Shown in pieces: positions 32,474 to 44,781 of a stretch of 64,000 nt of DNA. How positions within the stretch are numbered: position 1 is the first letter of the stretch; each line of letters opens with the position of its first letter. The notes beneath the pieces are model-generated. The model was given only the letters and a program-made list of their open reading frames with translations, searched no databases and was not told the DNA's origin. The DNA comes from Perca fluviatilis (lineage: Eukaryota > Chordata > Actinopteri > Perciformes > Percidae): the NCBI RefSeq assembly GCF_010015445.1, contig NC_053120.1, positions 5,532,614 through 5,596,613 on the forward strand. The letters are read 5' to 3'. A program made the position numbers and the translations under genes.

Positions 32474-33260
32474 TCGTTTTAACACCAGTTATCACATTCA
32501 GATGTGAAGTCTAGTCATTCTTCATCCACCCATCACTTCTCTTGCTGTTTTCTGACCTTGCCTGTAAGATATCTCAAACATACGAAGTCTTTCCACAGAC
32601 ATGTTTTTGGCTTCTCCACCCATCAGGCTCATTTTCTAATGCAAGAAGTTTTCATATATTTTTTTCTGTATGCCATCATGAAAATACAGATATGGAATAT
32701 GCAATGTCCGGTTAGATTTTTAGATTGCATTCGGTTGAAGACGAGGACATTGGGTCTGCACCGCAAACAGTTAGGAGTGTGCGTCTTGTCATACAGAAAT
32801 AGATTTCACATGGGATTTACAGCAGTCATACAGGATAGGGTAAACAAGATTAAAGCCACAATCATACAGCTGCTGACTCAGAGTATTAGCGCCTTTTATA
32901 TATGATATTAAGCCCTGTGTGTGTGTGTGTGTGTTTTCGTTTTCATAAACCCAAACAGCAGCAGATATAAAAGAACTTATTCTGTCTTTTTCTCTCATCC
33001 TGCACTCTCTCTCTCTCTCTGTTGGTATAACAGTGGACGTCCCCACCCTGTAATACACTGGCCTTCATTCAGGTGTGCACGTGTGTGTGTGTGTGACAGG
33101 CGGTGGTTAACAGGGGGGCCATTGACGGCGACGAAGAGGTCAGCTCTATCTTTACCAACATTACTAAGCAGATTTTTTGAACCAGCCTGACCGCACATCC
33201 TGTCATTTGCTCACACACCCCTGACCTACCTCTCAACCACCACTCGCCTTAGTCAAATAT

Positions 33261-33262
<2 letters not shown>
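32143..33262. other. Unassigned stretch with (GA)n and GT tracts
   Basis: Contains (GA)n at 32435-32470 and short GT or CT runs near 32915 and 33005. The 26-bp word also seen at 30288 lies at 32789-32814. The frames found here have no domain. Confidence 0.4.

Positions 33263-33263
<1 letters not shown>

Positions 33264-33308
<45 letters not shown>
33264..33308. repeat. (CA)n microsatellite
   Basis: About 22 CA units. Confidence 0.95.
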
Positions 33309-33315
<7 letters not shown>

Positions 33316-33809
33316 CACTAATAGGCCACATGCTGCCATGTTAAAAATAGTCCCAGCTGAAACACCATAGACTATTATAAGCCATGACATAATAACTGAC
33401 CAAGGTTCTTTTTAAAGAGTGGCAATGTTATTCCTATAAAAACGAGATCTGAACTTTCTGTTTTGCTCAGGTTTTATATTGTGACTATAATTACAGGCGT
33501 TCGTAACTTGAAGCTCTAATTTTACTCTTCTGGTACCTGCTGACATACTTTATATTTCGCTAAATAAAGGGTGTTTAACAGAACTATTGTCGCTGACGTT
33601 TCTCATGACAGCGAAGTGTCTGTGCTCAAAGCGTTCACGGTAGCATGATGCAGACAGGAAAAAGTTAAAGTCGCCTTTGCTCAACACACGACTGCCGACT
33701 CACAAACACGGCTTTATGATTTAACAGTACCATTAGGTCATGTGATGGCCCAAACTTTTCCACCGTTGGATACAAAAGCTTGATTCAAACAAAACTTAAT
33801 TGATTCACT
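33309..33809. other. Unassigned stretch
   Basis: AT-rich, no gene or element recognised. Confidence 0.35.
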
Positions 33810-34744
33810 TTAAAGTGCTCATATTATGCTCATTTTCAGGTTCATGATTGTATTTAGAGGTTGTACCAGAATAGGTTTACATGGTTTAATTTTCAACAAT
33901 TATTTTTGTTGTACTGCACATTGCTGCAGCTCCTCTTTTCACCCTGTGTGTTGAGCTCTCTGTTTGAGCTACAGAGTGAGGCATCTCACTTCTGTTCCAT
34001 CTCTCTTGGGAGTCGCACATGCGCAGTAGCTAGGTAAGGACTACTAGCCAGTCAGAAGCAGAGTATGAGGGCGTGCCCTGACAGTACCTAGGTAAGGACT
34101 ACTAGCCAGTCAGAAGCAGAGAATGAGGGCGTGCCCCTGACAGTACCTAGGTAAGGACTACTAGCCAGTCAGAAGCAGAGTATGAGGGCGTGCCCTGACA
34201 GTAGCTAGGTAAGGACTACTAGCCAGTCAGAAGCAGAGTATGAGGGCGTGCCCTGACAGTACCTAGGTAAGGACTACTAGCCAGTCAGAAGCAGAGTATG
34301 GTGGCGTGCCCTGACAGTACCTAGGTAAGGACTACTAGCCAGTCAGAAGCAGAGTATGGGGGCGTGCCCTGACAGTACCTAGGTAAGGACTATTAGCCAG
34401 TCAGAAGCAGAGTATGAGGGCGTGCCCTGACAGTACCTAGGTAAGGACTACTAGCCAGTCAGAAGCAGAGTATGAGGGCGTGCCACGCTAGCAGCTAGGC
34501 GAGCATTATAACGTGTGTTACAAAGTGACCACGTTTGTCTCTGAAGTAAAGGCTGGACTACAATAGAGCTGTTTGGAGCAGTTGGTGAACAGTGTTTTCT
34601 GTTGGAGATGGTAAGTCCCTTTGGGGGGGTGGGGGGAGACTTTGGGCTTTTTCACTTTGTAAACCTATAACATGCACAAAAAAACATATATAACACTATA
34701 AAGGGAAGGAGAAAAAGCCAAAAAGCATAATATGAGCACTTTAA
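33810..34744 (+). mobile_element. TTAA-flanked element, family T4, complete copy with minisatellite
   Basis: TTAA at 33810-33813 and 34741-34744 bracket a 927-bp body with ends AGTGCTCATATTATGC and GCATAATATGAGCACT. Eight tandem units of a 58-bp repeat occupy 34030-34494. No coding frame. AG-starting termini plus TTAA would fit Kolobok or a relative, but this is from terminal sequence only. Confidence 0.92.
34030..34494 (+). repeat. 58-bp minisatellite, 8 copies
   Basis: Units start CTAGGTAAGGACTACTAGCC at 34030, 34088, 34147, 34205, 34263, 34321, 34379 and 34437. One unit has a 1-base insertion and several have single substitutions. The related copy at 25564-25871 has only about two units. 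Confidence 0.97.
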
Positions 34745-35123
34745 GTTACCTTCCACCACTGTATGACACAAACACACCCCGGTAGGTCAGGTTAACGGCA
34801 GCTGCTCTCACCTCTGTAGAAGTCCAAAACCAACATCTTCACCTCTGCCTCCCCCTCCCTCCTTCTCTCAGACTCCCCCGCTCTGTGTCAACAACATTCA
34901 AAGTTTCTGGGTTTCTTAAAGTGCAGCTCCCCCGTATTTGACAAGTCCCAACTGCATAAACATGTCTGTCGTTAATGTTTGCAGAGTCTGCAGGTTCCTC
35001 TGCAGTCGTTAACCAGCGGCGAACCCACCGGCAGGCTGCCTGCCGGCCTGCCAGCACCAGTATACACTGACCGTTTCATAACTCTGAACTGTTGAACCAG
35101 CCAGAGAAAGAATAGCACTTCTG
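34745..35123. other. Unassigned stretch
   Basis: Contains GCCTGCCGGCCTGCC-type repeats near 35030. No gene recognised. Confidence 0.35.
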
Positions 35124-35124
35124 C

Positions 35125-35192
<68 letters not shown>
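35124..35192. repeat. (GA)n microsatellite
   Basis: About 33 GA units with one interruption. Confidence 0.95.
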
Positions 35193-35197
<5 letters not shown>

Positions 35198-35444
35198 CAG
35201 CCAACCGCTTCACAGTCCAGATCAATATTGTTTAATATTATTTCCAGGAAATATTAAGTTGAATGTATTTTTTTTGGAGAATGCTCAGAGGAGGTTATTG
35301 GACTTCTCAGAACTCTTGCAATGTATATTATATAATACACAGCTAAGTAAAAGATCCAAGTCAAGCATGAAGGTTTCAGAAGAGTACTGAAGCTGTAGAT
35401 TATATATTTTTTAAGTAGACCCTGACCTGTGTTTCCCCGAGGTT

Positions 35445-35883
35445 AACTGTGGTGTAGTATCGCACTGCCAGACCTTCCTCCACAGCGCTGCAAAGGAAGG
35501 TCTGGCTAGTCCACACAGCATTCCGGGATGGGAGAAAAACGTGCTCTGGTTTATTGGCATTTTTATTTTTTAAACCAATAACAATCGTCTTGGACGCGGA
35601 AGGAGCCACGGTGCTGCAGCAAAATAGCCTCTGGAAGGAACTTGTTTTGGTGGAACATGTGTACGTTCAAAAGTAGTTTTAGTCGTGCAGCAGAAAACTC
35701 AGATTGGACAGATAGTCTAGCTAGCTGTCCGGATTTACTCTGCAGAGATCTGAGGAGCAGTTAACCATAGTCCTCAGAAATACACCGGAGGTTAGAGCGC
35801 CAACACAAAGAAAGAGGAAGGGGACAGACATCCGGCAAAATTTGGACAGAGTGGAACGTTGTGGATATAGACCAACTGTGGTG
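35445..35883 (+). mobile_element. Family X hairpin element, complete copy (419 bp)
   Basis: Body 35455-35873 lies between perfect 10-bp direct repeats AACTGTGGTG (35445-35454, 35874-35883). It starts TAGTATCGCACT, has the hairpin at 35467-35506 and ends GTGGATATAGACC. The interior contains CCAATAACAATCGTCTTGG, TTTTGGTGGAACATGTG and AGATCTGAGGAGCAGTTAAC. Non-coding. Reference copy for the other four copies in the window. Confidence 0.92.
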
Positions 35884-37241
35884 CTATACCAACACACCAA
35901 ATGCCGTTCTCAATTTAACCCTTTCTTTCAATATTTATCAGTTACTTTTCGAATTCATATGAACCTGAATCTGTAAAGTGTCCTGATTTAACTTCTTTTC
36001 TGACGCTATAAATAAATGAGGTTGAATAGAATTGAACCGCTCTTCACATGCGCCCTGAATCGGATCCACCGCACGCCTCACGTATTCAAATGAATTCAAT
36101 TGAAATTATGATTTTTGGACCTATCGAGCATACGGATGGAAGATGTGTTTTGAGCTGAAGAAGTGGTTTGAGAAGTTCCTAGAGATGTTTGAACATTTAT
36201 ATTTATGGTAACTGACTTAAGTTCTCCTGTAAACTACGAACTTTTAACAGCCAGCCGTCAAGCATACAGCGGATGATTTAATGCCTAACAGATCTTGGGC
36301 GGAGTGTCACTTAAAAGCACCCTGAAAAAAAAATTGGATTAAACATGGAATACATGTACAGAACGGCCAAAATGAAATAACATAACATGTCAAAACTCAA
36401 AAAGAAATCCAGAAACGCAGACGGAGAGTGTGACTCTGTTCTGCCATGAGAAATCCCATCCTCTGGAGTTTTATTGAAAATGGAAAAATGCAATGTGAGG
36501 CCTGCTCAGCCGGGTCATGACTAATGGCTCATGCAGTTCTCATACTCGTTAATCTCAGCGACCAATCGAGGCCCATGTTGTCACTGAGCGCGCTCCAATC
36601 AGGCCTGAAATCCTTCGCCGCAGGATGAAGGATGATTATTGAGAATTATGTTGTATTTATTCGTGTTCATTTTTCCCTCAGAGGAACCGCGGCCCCTGCC
36701 AGGAAAGTCTTACCTCACAGGTTTAATGCTCTCTACATCCTTGTGTTGCACAAGTGTTTCCTTATTTTGGCAATTATCTACTTTTTCAAGTTTCAGTTCT
36801 GTGTTGTTGTTTTTTTTCTTCTTTTCTTCCTGGAACACTGAGTTGAGACGAAGGTCAGTCACTTGGTGGAGCCGCAGAATGTCCGGCTGGCAGGAAGTCG
36901 ATTTGATTTTAAGATACATTCTAACTGCTAATTAAATATAGTAGCACCATTTGTTGAAGTAAATGAACCATGTCTGTATTCAGTTCTACTTTTATCTGCG
37001 GTCCCAGTCATAAAATACATAAATCCTCTTACAGTTTGGATCAGCAGTGTGTTCCAGACCAGCTTTCATTTATTCAAGTCTGTGTACAAAGATCAGTGAA
37101 ACGTACCATTTTAATAACTCATTGCCATGTTTAACTGGTAGAGGGGATGCCAAAAGGCAAATGGAAGCGATTTGATTTTGGGAGCTGTGACATTAAATAC
37201 AGGCTGGACAGTATGACGGAAAACTGAAACAATCACAAATG
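35884..37241. other. Unassigned stretch; possible conserved segment at 36480-36640
   Basis: The segment 36480-36640 holds CATGACTAATGGCTCATGC, CGTTAATCTCAGCGACCAAT and GATGATTATTGAG with no repeat features. It looks like a regulatory candidate, but conservation cannot be tested here. No coding frame supported. Confidence 0.3.
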
Positions 37242-37245
37242 TTAA

Positions 37246-37766
37246 AGCGCCTTTGTGTAATGTTCTGAGTTGATTCTTAGAAAAAAAAAAACTTTCACGT
37301 TCTTTCACAAATATGTGCTCATTCATGTATAATTACTTCCACCAACTAATCAAAGTATTCTCTTAGCGTAGAATCTGCCATTCAGAATCATTCAGAATAC
37401 GAGCGAGTCTGCGAGATACTCGATCTGCCGGCAGATCGAAAAATTGAAAGCCTGTTAAAGATGGAGGATCACGCTGATACTTTATTAACATTAGCTTGCA
37501 TTCGTTTGGGAACCTGATAGCTGATGTTAGCAATGAAATGGTACCAAAATAACGAAAACGTAAAACTATTATTACACTGAAAGGAACACTCACGCATTCT
37601 CTTAATACATCCATGCACTCGTGGACGAAGTCGTACTTCTTGGAATAATACGGCCACCGTAGGAGTTACAACGCGCTTGGAATGGGAGGGGCTAGAAAGT
37701 AATATTCAGGTGGTTGTCATATACAATTTCACCGCTAGATGGGAGAAATTCTTACACAATGTAGCC
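37246..37766 (-). mobile_element. TTAA-flanked element, family T1 (copy 2, 521 bp)
   Basis: TTAA at 37242-37245 and 37767-37770. The right end TTACACAATGTAGCC matches the left end of the copy at 7506 in reverse, and the interior matches at CACCGCTAGATGGGAGAAAT and ACTTCCACCAACTAATCAAA. The sequence right after the second TTAA (AGGAGAAGTTCC) resembles the start of yet another TTAA element, unproven. Confidence 0.85.
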
Positions 37767-37770
37767 TTAA

Positions 37771-39625
37771 AGGAGAAGTTCCATAATTTGGGAACATTTT
37801 TATATGCTTTCTTTCCTAGTTAACACATTATTTTCTAAATTACATGTGTCAAGCTTAGGTTCACGATTAATTTTGGCCCGCCTACTTTTTGTCGGCGTAC
37901 TTTGCAACATTTTTGTTGCTTTTTCAAAGTTTTCTTTTTCTGTGATGGCTGAGGAACTTTATCGCTGACTTTTTCAGGGCTTTATGTCGACCAAACTGTA
38001 AGTGAGGAAGCAATATGAGACATGCAACAATACAGTCAAAAATATTTGAGTTTTTCGGTAAAATAAAAGTGTCAATAAACTACACCTCTGGCCGTTTAAG
38101 TTTAACAGCCCTGGTCTAAATTATTTCATGCTATTAACTAAATTATGCTATTAGCATTAACATTTCCATTCATTGGAACTACCGGGCCTAGAAACCGAGT
38201 GGTTTGAGTGTCCTCCAAAGTCTTTAACGTTAGCTGCACTGAAACGTCAGGGCAGGCAGGCACTGAGCTGTCACTCAAACGTACTCCAAAAACTCATTAG
38301 CCAATGGGGATGCACCCCTGTAAGACCCGCCCACACGAGAGGTTTGTGCCAGAATCGCAAACAAAGAGTTTGGAAGCGCAAACGAGAAAGCTGGGAGTGC
38401 AACTGTAAACGTGATGGAGATAGCAAAAGACGGGAGGGAACTGTAAACAAAAGGACATATCAAACAAATTAAAGACCAATAGTTTACCACTGCACAGATG
38501 TTTAGTTTTACTTTTGAGATGACAATTTTTTTGCTTGAGTTAGTGATTTTTGTTTGCTACTTGAGAAGTTTTGCTTGGAGTTAAAGGCACAAAAATAATC
38601 CCATAGAATGTAGGCCTAATATTTATCTGGCAACACTACTCGTAGTCCTGATCCTACATTTCCCATGAACACCATGTCGTGATGTGTCGTACAACCGTTG
38701 GCTACGTGTCTAGCGTGCGGTATCGATGAAATGAAGTAATTAAGTTATTAAAATTTGTTGAAATTAGTAAAGATGTGGCCAGTGGAAAATCTGATTGGCT
38801 GGTAAATTTAAAAATGTGCTAGCCGTGTTGGCTGGTGATCAAAAAAGTTAATTTAAAGCCCTGGTTATAATCCATTAATACAGCTCACATCTGTAATAGA
38901 TACATTATTTTTGTTTCCAAATGCATCATCATGACGAGCAAAAACGATTAGATTCCAGTTTCAAAGCAACTGATTAAATGTGATTAAACGAAGGTTATAT
39001 CGGTTGCTTTGCTGTATTTTATCAGTGTCTCCCACATTTGAAGTTCAGCCAGTCACACTGACTCATACTGAGTAAATAACATTTTTAGCACTCAGTCAGC
39101 ATGATGTCTCTGCCCTTTGGTTCCCACTTCTTAATCAGCGACTGGTTGACACATCCCTGCCTTCTGCCTCCGCTCCGTCAGGACCTCCGTCTGAAGGCTG
39201 TCTGTGTGAGCGCCCGCGGCAAAAGACCTTGGCAAGATAGGACACTCAAACACACACAGATATTCACATGCTCAAGATAGTACGGATGGTTAGTGTTATC
39301 AGAGTAAGCAGCGGACCTTGAGACAGATCAGGGTACAGTGGGGGCGAGTGGGCGGCCGGTGGCATCGCTGCATGGTCACATGTGAGTCAGAGCTGAGTCA
39401 GCACTTTTGGCTGGGCTGCACGTGAACATTTCAACTGTCTGTCCTCGCTGCGAAAACCCTCATGGTTATATTTTGACACCTTTTTGACCATCATAGTTAA
39501 AGGATGGTCATCAGTCTGTCCATCTGTTGAACACTTTATTCCAGAGTAAGATATCCCGACATCAACTGGCCAGATTGACTAGAAATGTAGAGTGAATATT
39601 CATGACTTTAGTCCTGGCGGGAGTT

Positions 39626-39626
<1 letters not shown>
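37771..39626. other. Unassigned stretch
   Basis: No complete element. Frames here lack domains. Confidence 0.3.

Positions 39627-39679
<53 letters not shown>
39627..39679. repeat. (GTCT)n microsatellite
   Basis: About 13 units. It belongs to a MITE-like segment that continues TCTCGACAACCG to 39738. Confidence 0.95.
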
Positions 39680-39738
39680 CTTAAATTTTCTCGACAACCG
39701 TTCATCTGATCGACTTTACCCTTGGCAGGTGTATTGCT

Positions 39739-39833
39739 GATCTCGCATTGCCGGACCTTCCTCCGCAGCATTGCGGAGGAGGGTCTGGCTAGCCACACAC
39801 AGCACTCTAGTTCATTGGCATTTCTTTAAACCG
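39739..39833 (+). mobile_element. Family X hairpin element, 5' fragment
   Basis: GATCTCGCATTG followed by the hairpin (39750-39789), then CACAGCACTCT and TTTCTTTAAACC. The TAG start is altered to GATC and the 3' part is missing. Confidence 0.75.
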
Positions 39834-39989
39834 CACACTTTTCCGTTCCTTGCTACAGTACATCCAAGGACAGATGAAGAAAGCGAGACCAGAGATGTTA
39901 CATTGTAGCAAAACAATTCATGCATCCCGAAAATATCCTGGTACCAAAAAGCTAGCTGATGGCAATTGACGAGTATACTCTAGCATTGC

Positions 39990-40228
<239 letters not shown>

Positions 40229-40783
40229 AGTGAGAGAATTTTATTCTTATTTATTTTATAAAGGACAACACACATTAATTAACATTTCTGTAAATGTGCC
40301 AGTGTTAGCCAGCCGGCTAATTTTCAACTGTAGTCTGTTGGCCAGATGATTTTAGACCAGAGCAACAGGAAACAGCAAGACATTAGTACAGGTTAAACTA
40401 TACAGACAGAAGTCAACAAGACACCACACAGACAGCTAGAGCAACAAATCAGCTTTCTCAGTAAGCCATGCAGAGCTACAGGACGCAGCAAGACATTAGC
40501 ACAGTTACACATCAACAGTATCCCCCATTCAGTATGCCATGCGAGCACCAGAACACAGCCAAGCAACACAGACCCGAGCCATCTTCTAGCACCGTTCAAC
40601 CATGCAAAGCAGTAACAGGCAGTAATAAAAAGATGAAATAGGCTACATCACTCATGAGGGAGGCGTTAATACGACACAGGTTAATATGATGGTAAAATAG
40701 TTAAAATACAAATTCATATTTCATACATACCCCAGAAATGCAGAGCGGGCTGTAATTGACACCGGGCAAGACATCAAAAATCG

Positions 40784-41012
40784 AACATGTTAGCAGCAGT
40801 GGCCGGGTTGGCTCAATGGTAGAGCAGGCGCACATATGCCGAGAAGTATATGCCGAGAGGTATATGCCTCGACGCAGAGGTCCAGGGTTCAAATCCAACC
40901 TGTGACATATGTCCTCCATGTCCTCCCCCTCTCTCTCACCGAGCTGTCCTGTCAAAAATGAAAGATGGAAAAGCCCAAAAAAGTAATCTTTAAAAAAACA
41001 TGTTAGCAGCAG
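40784..41012 (+). mobile_element. tRNA-derived SINE with perfect 16-bp target duplication
   Basis: Body 40800-40996 is bounded by identical 16-bp repeats (AACATGTTAGCAGCAG at 40784-40799 and 40997-41012). The head has an A-box-like TTGGCTCAATGGTAGAGC and a B-box-like GGGTTCAAATCC, then a CCTCCATGTCCTCCCCC body and a short A-rich end. The internal boxes give it an RNA polymerase III promoter, but the extra 20-odd bases between the boxes and the tail show it is a SINE, not a tRNA gene. A small internal duplication (CCGAGAAGTATATG / CCGAGAGGTATATG) is present at 40839-40866. Confidence 0.92.
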
Positions 41013-41129
41013 GTCAGCAGTGATGACAACAATAATATAAAATTACCAGGAGATTGAAAATGTTCACAAGTCTGACTTTCCAAGAGCCAGGCCTTGAGAC
41101 TTGTATTTTTGTTGATTATCCTGTTGTGT

Positions 41130-41241
41130 TTATTGGATTCATATTTCTTATTCATGCTTTGTTTTAATTTTTATGCTGTTTTTAATGTAAACCACTTTGG
41201 GTTTACTTGTAATGAAAGGTGCTCTATAAATAAAATTGTCG
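41130..41241 (+). mobile_element. LINE 3' tail
   Basis: AAACCACTTTGGGTTTACTT, GAAAGGTGCTCTATAAATAA and AATTG form the classic end of L2/Rex-like LINEs. Probably belongs with the ORF2 fragment at 39990-40118. Confidence 0.7.
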
Positions 41242-42442
41242 GACGTGAAGTTGTTTGGATTGATTTTTAACAGGCACTGCACTCGTAATACCGTGTGAAA
41301 GATGCATGTAGACAACCGTGTCCACTTTGAATTCTCAAACTTGTTTCCTTTTTTTAATTAATTTTTTTATTCTACAGTCTTTGTGATCAGCACAAGTTTG
41401 AGAGTATGATTAGAAAAATAAATTCCCTTATCCCCGATAGGTTGTGAAAATGACAGATTTACAGAAATGAACATAAAGACGTTTATAAGAAAAAAAACAT
41501 ACGTAGCAAAAGTGAGAGAAGGCGGAAGGATAAAGAGCGGAAAAGAGACAGAGGAAGGTAGTGTTGAAGGTATGTCAAACAGCAGAGTGTTTTCTTTCCT
41601 TCTGCCACACATGTCCTTATAAGGCTGCTGGAATCGGCCGCTCTGGTCCGAGGAATCCGAGGGCCTCATTAAGGAATTCAGCAGAACCAAAATAAAGTCA
41701 ACATTTATTGAGCGTTAAAGAAAACCAAATATGAAAGGAAAGAAGTAAAGGATGAGGGAGGCGGAGGTGGGTGGAGGTGGGCTCGGCCCTGCCAGCGTAC
41801 CGTTGTTATTTTTGGGAGCTGTGAATGGAGCTGTTATAGTGCAGCGATGGGCGGTGTGTCCGTACATTATGCGTGTGTGTATGTTAGAACGTGTTGGAAG
41901 CGGAGTAGAAAGACTGGCCTTCGTCTGGAGCGAGCGGCTGGCATGTGACGAAGAACACCTGTGACTAAAGCTTTTAAAGTGCCGGAGCTTCGGCGGAGCC
42001 CACCTCAGAGGGAGCGGAGACAGAGGCGCCTTCACTGCTCCGCACGTGCTGTCCAGATGAAACGCGTCACCGCGGAGAGAGTTTCACTCAGTGCTGGAAA
42101 CTCTGCTCAGATCCCTTTGACTTGTAATGAAAAGTAATGTTAATGTACACCTCTGAAAGTGAAGGTCATTGTACGGAAGAAGATTAGGGCCACTTTGTGA
42201 AAAATGTATTTAGTGCTGCGTTCCAGACACAATTTTTTGCCCGTAAGTTACGACTTCAAGTCACGACTTTTAAGTTCCTCTGACCGCAGTTCCTGTAACT
42301 CTGTCAGCTCCTACTTCAGGGCAGGGTCTTTTCTCTTTTCCCTTTTCCACATAGGAACCCTTAGTATCCTAGCAATGTCTGAAACACAAACAGTCCATAT
42401 TCTTCACCGTCTGTTGCAACTGGCCTACATATGCTAACTCGT
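41242..42442. other. Unassigned stretch
   Basis: CTGCGTTCCAGACACAA at 42216 may begin a worn element that is interrupted at 42443. No gene recognised. Confidence 0.3.
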
Positions 42443-43062
42443 AAAGGCCGGGACACACAGGGCCGATAATCGGCCGTTGGACAGTCTGGCGAGGTCAGTG
42501 ACTCTAGTCTGTTCGGTGTGTCCCGAGCCGTCGTCAGTCTGGGGGGCTGTCGGCGTTCATTTTGGCCTGACCTGACGTGTTCAGTTGCCGGCAGGGCAAT
42601 CGGGACTCACCCGGAAACGGGGAGCGGAATGAGCGTGACTAGAGTCTCTCAAAATCTGACGAAAATCTTTTAAACTGACATTTGTTGATCTGAAATGAAG
42701 ACAGATTCAGACACTGCACGGCCTATTTCTCGCTTAAAATGTTTTCAGAAACATGTTTCAGTGAACTATTTTAGTCCAATATGAGATCGTATTCTGAACG
42801 AGCCGCCATGACAGTCTGGCTTTGAATTTCCGGAGAAAACAAACCCATGTGACGCGTTCGTCCAATCAGCTGCCGGTTTTCATTTCTTGGGCAACAATAC
42901 AGAGTAGCGCCACCTGCTGCTATGGAGACGTATTACGTTTCTCAAGTCGGTGTCTCCTCAGTGTGTCCCGGGGCAGTTTTTTGGACCTCGGGGACCCGAC
43001 TGATCATCTCGACGGGCTTTTCTGTCGACGGTCAACCGTCTGGCTGCTGTGTCCCGGCCTTA
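42443..43062 (-). mobile_element. TIR element, family A (copy 2)
   Basis: Ends AAGGCCGGGACACACAG and (reversed) AAGGCCGGGACACAGCAG are inverted repeats. The interior matches copy 1 (20441-21061) in reverse, including the CCGATAATCGGCCGTTGGAC block. Non-coding. Confidence 0.8.
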
Positions 43063-44095
43063 TGACAAGCATCACGCATTCAACCAGCTAATTGTTAATG
43101 CTAGTTAAACTTACCCGTCGTTTCGTTAGCCTGTTGCGCTCTGCTCTTGTATCTTCTTCCATCATATTAATCAGGATCATATTACGCTGGAGCCTTCGTC
43201 TTCTGTGTTTCTCTGTTAAGTACTCCAGCCTAGTCTTTAAACGCCGCCGTTCGAACTCCGTTATGAGGATCCTATAAAGACGCTATAAAGACCGTTGCCG
43301 TGCTTGCGTCACTATCTTACCCCTCCTACCAGTTCCTATGGCCACTTGGCCAGTGCGAGTGCAAATGGCAAAAACGGTTTTGGGGGAGAGTAGTTAGTAG
43401 AACTGTTTAGAAGTGGACTGTTCGTAGAACTGCGTTCCTGTAACTACTTGGTCGGAAAGATCTGATACCCGATTTTCACTATAGATTCAAGTCATAAATC
43501 TGACTTTAGTCTCTTTATTCTGACGTTTTTTCCCCCCTCAAAATTCTGACTTTAAAGTTAAAAGTTAAAATTCTCCGTGAAATGCTCTTTAAACTCAAAT
43601 ACATTTTTCACATTGGCCCCTAATCCTCTTCCGTAGTAGTTCAACTTAGCAGTTGTGACCAAGTGAATATTTATTTGTATGTTGTCAACAACTTGTTTAA
43701 TGTATGTTAACATGGATATATATATAAGGTACATAAATAAGCCTTGATACATATGGAAGAGGTACGCAGAGTCATCAGACATAAATCCTCATGATTCAGA
43801 CGTATGCAGATACAGTACGGAGATTCAGGCTGCTGTTTAGGTAGTCAGATGAGCAGGTGCAATACATATATGCAAATGCAATGCAAATATACATTATATG
43901 CATGCAACAGAAATGCACAGTATGCGAATCAGACACACACATACAGTCTACTACCCTGCAGTACACAATATTTTAGTGTCAGTGAGTGTGTATGTGCGGA
44001 AAAGTGTATGTACCTGCATATAAGAATTCCCCTGAGTGTAGTTGTGTGTATTTCTGTTGAATACCTGTGGGTCTATTCTGCTTAGTGTGCAATTC
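43063..44095. other. Unassigned stretch
   Basis: A repeat of the CTGCGTTCC word occurs at 43431, as at 42216, so this may be the other half of an interrupted element. No coding frame supported. Confidence 0.35.
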
Positions 44096-44097
44096 TG

Positions 44098-44141
44098 CAA
44101 CCTCCTCCTCCTCTTCCTCCTCCTCCTCCTCCTCCTCCTCA
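44098..44141. repeat. (CTC)n trinucleotide microsatellite
   Basis: Imperfect run of CTC units. Confidence 0.93.
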
Positions 44142-44781
44142 TTCATCTGCTCCCTCTTTCTTCTGTCTTGTAGACGGCCCCCGTGCCCTCCCTGGCGTGC
44201 CCGCTGCCTCACTCCTCATCACGACTTATTAGCAGGGTGGTAAATATTCGCTGGGCTGTGCCCGGGGTTTGCACGGTGGCCAGCTACAACTCATTATCAC
44301 TTTATTATTCTCGGAGTCTGCCTCTAATTTATTCCCCTGTTGCCACTGCCGTGCTCTGCTGCGGCCCGCTGTGCCTCGAGAGCATGCTCGACCCTCCCAC
44401 TCCCCCCTAATTCCCCCCCTGTGCCGAAAGGCTGTGGGAAGATGAGATGGGGCGGGTGGGGAAGATTGAGGTAGGGATGGAGAGAAAGCAGTGGTTACTG
44501 GGGGAAAGATGGATGGAGAGGTGGTATCCAGAGCAGAAGCTCATTACAGTGATGCTGATTTGGGAGAGGGGAGTCAACCTGCTGCAGGCAGTGACCCTGA
44601 AAGCTGAAAAGTCAGCAGTCTGGCTGTTTTTCTACTGTAGGGCCTCTGCTGGAGAATGCACACTGAAATATAGTTTCTATGACTTCTGTACATTTGAGCT
44701 CCCTTACACAGTACAGCTGTCAATCAACAGGTACATCTGTTTCCTGGTGGTGTTAGTATGATTTATTTTTTTTCAGTACTG
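44142..44781. other. Unassigned stretch; possible conserved segment at 44160-44420
   Basis: 44160-44420 is GC-balanced, repeat-free and has words such as GGTGGTAAATATTCGCTGGG and CAACTCATTATCACTTTATT. It could be a regulatory element, and I found no exon-like frame with family resemblance. Confidence 0.3.

Noticed and set aside
34030..34494. CRISPR array suggested by a 58-bp period
   Set aside because: The whole 58-bp unit is conserved with no variable spacer, so it is a minisatellite.
40800..40996. Possible tRNA gene
   Set aside because: Pol III boxes are present, but the spacing, the extra body and tail and the 16-bp target duplication show a SINE.
44447..44761. 104-residue plus-strand frame
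   Set aside because: No family resemblance. The frame is expected by chance in GC-balanced DNA.
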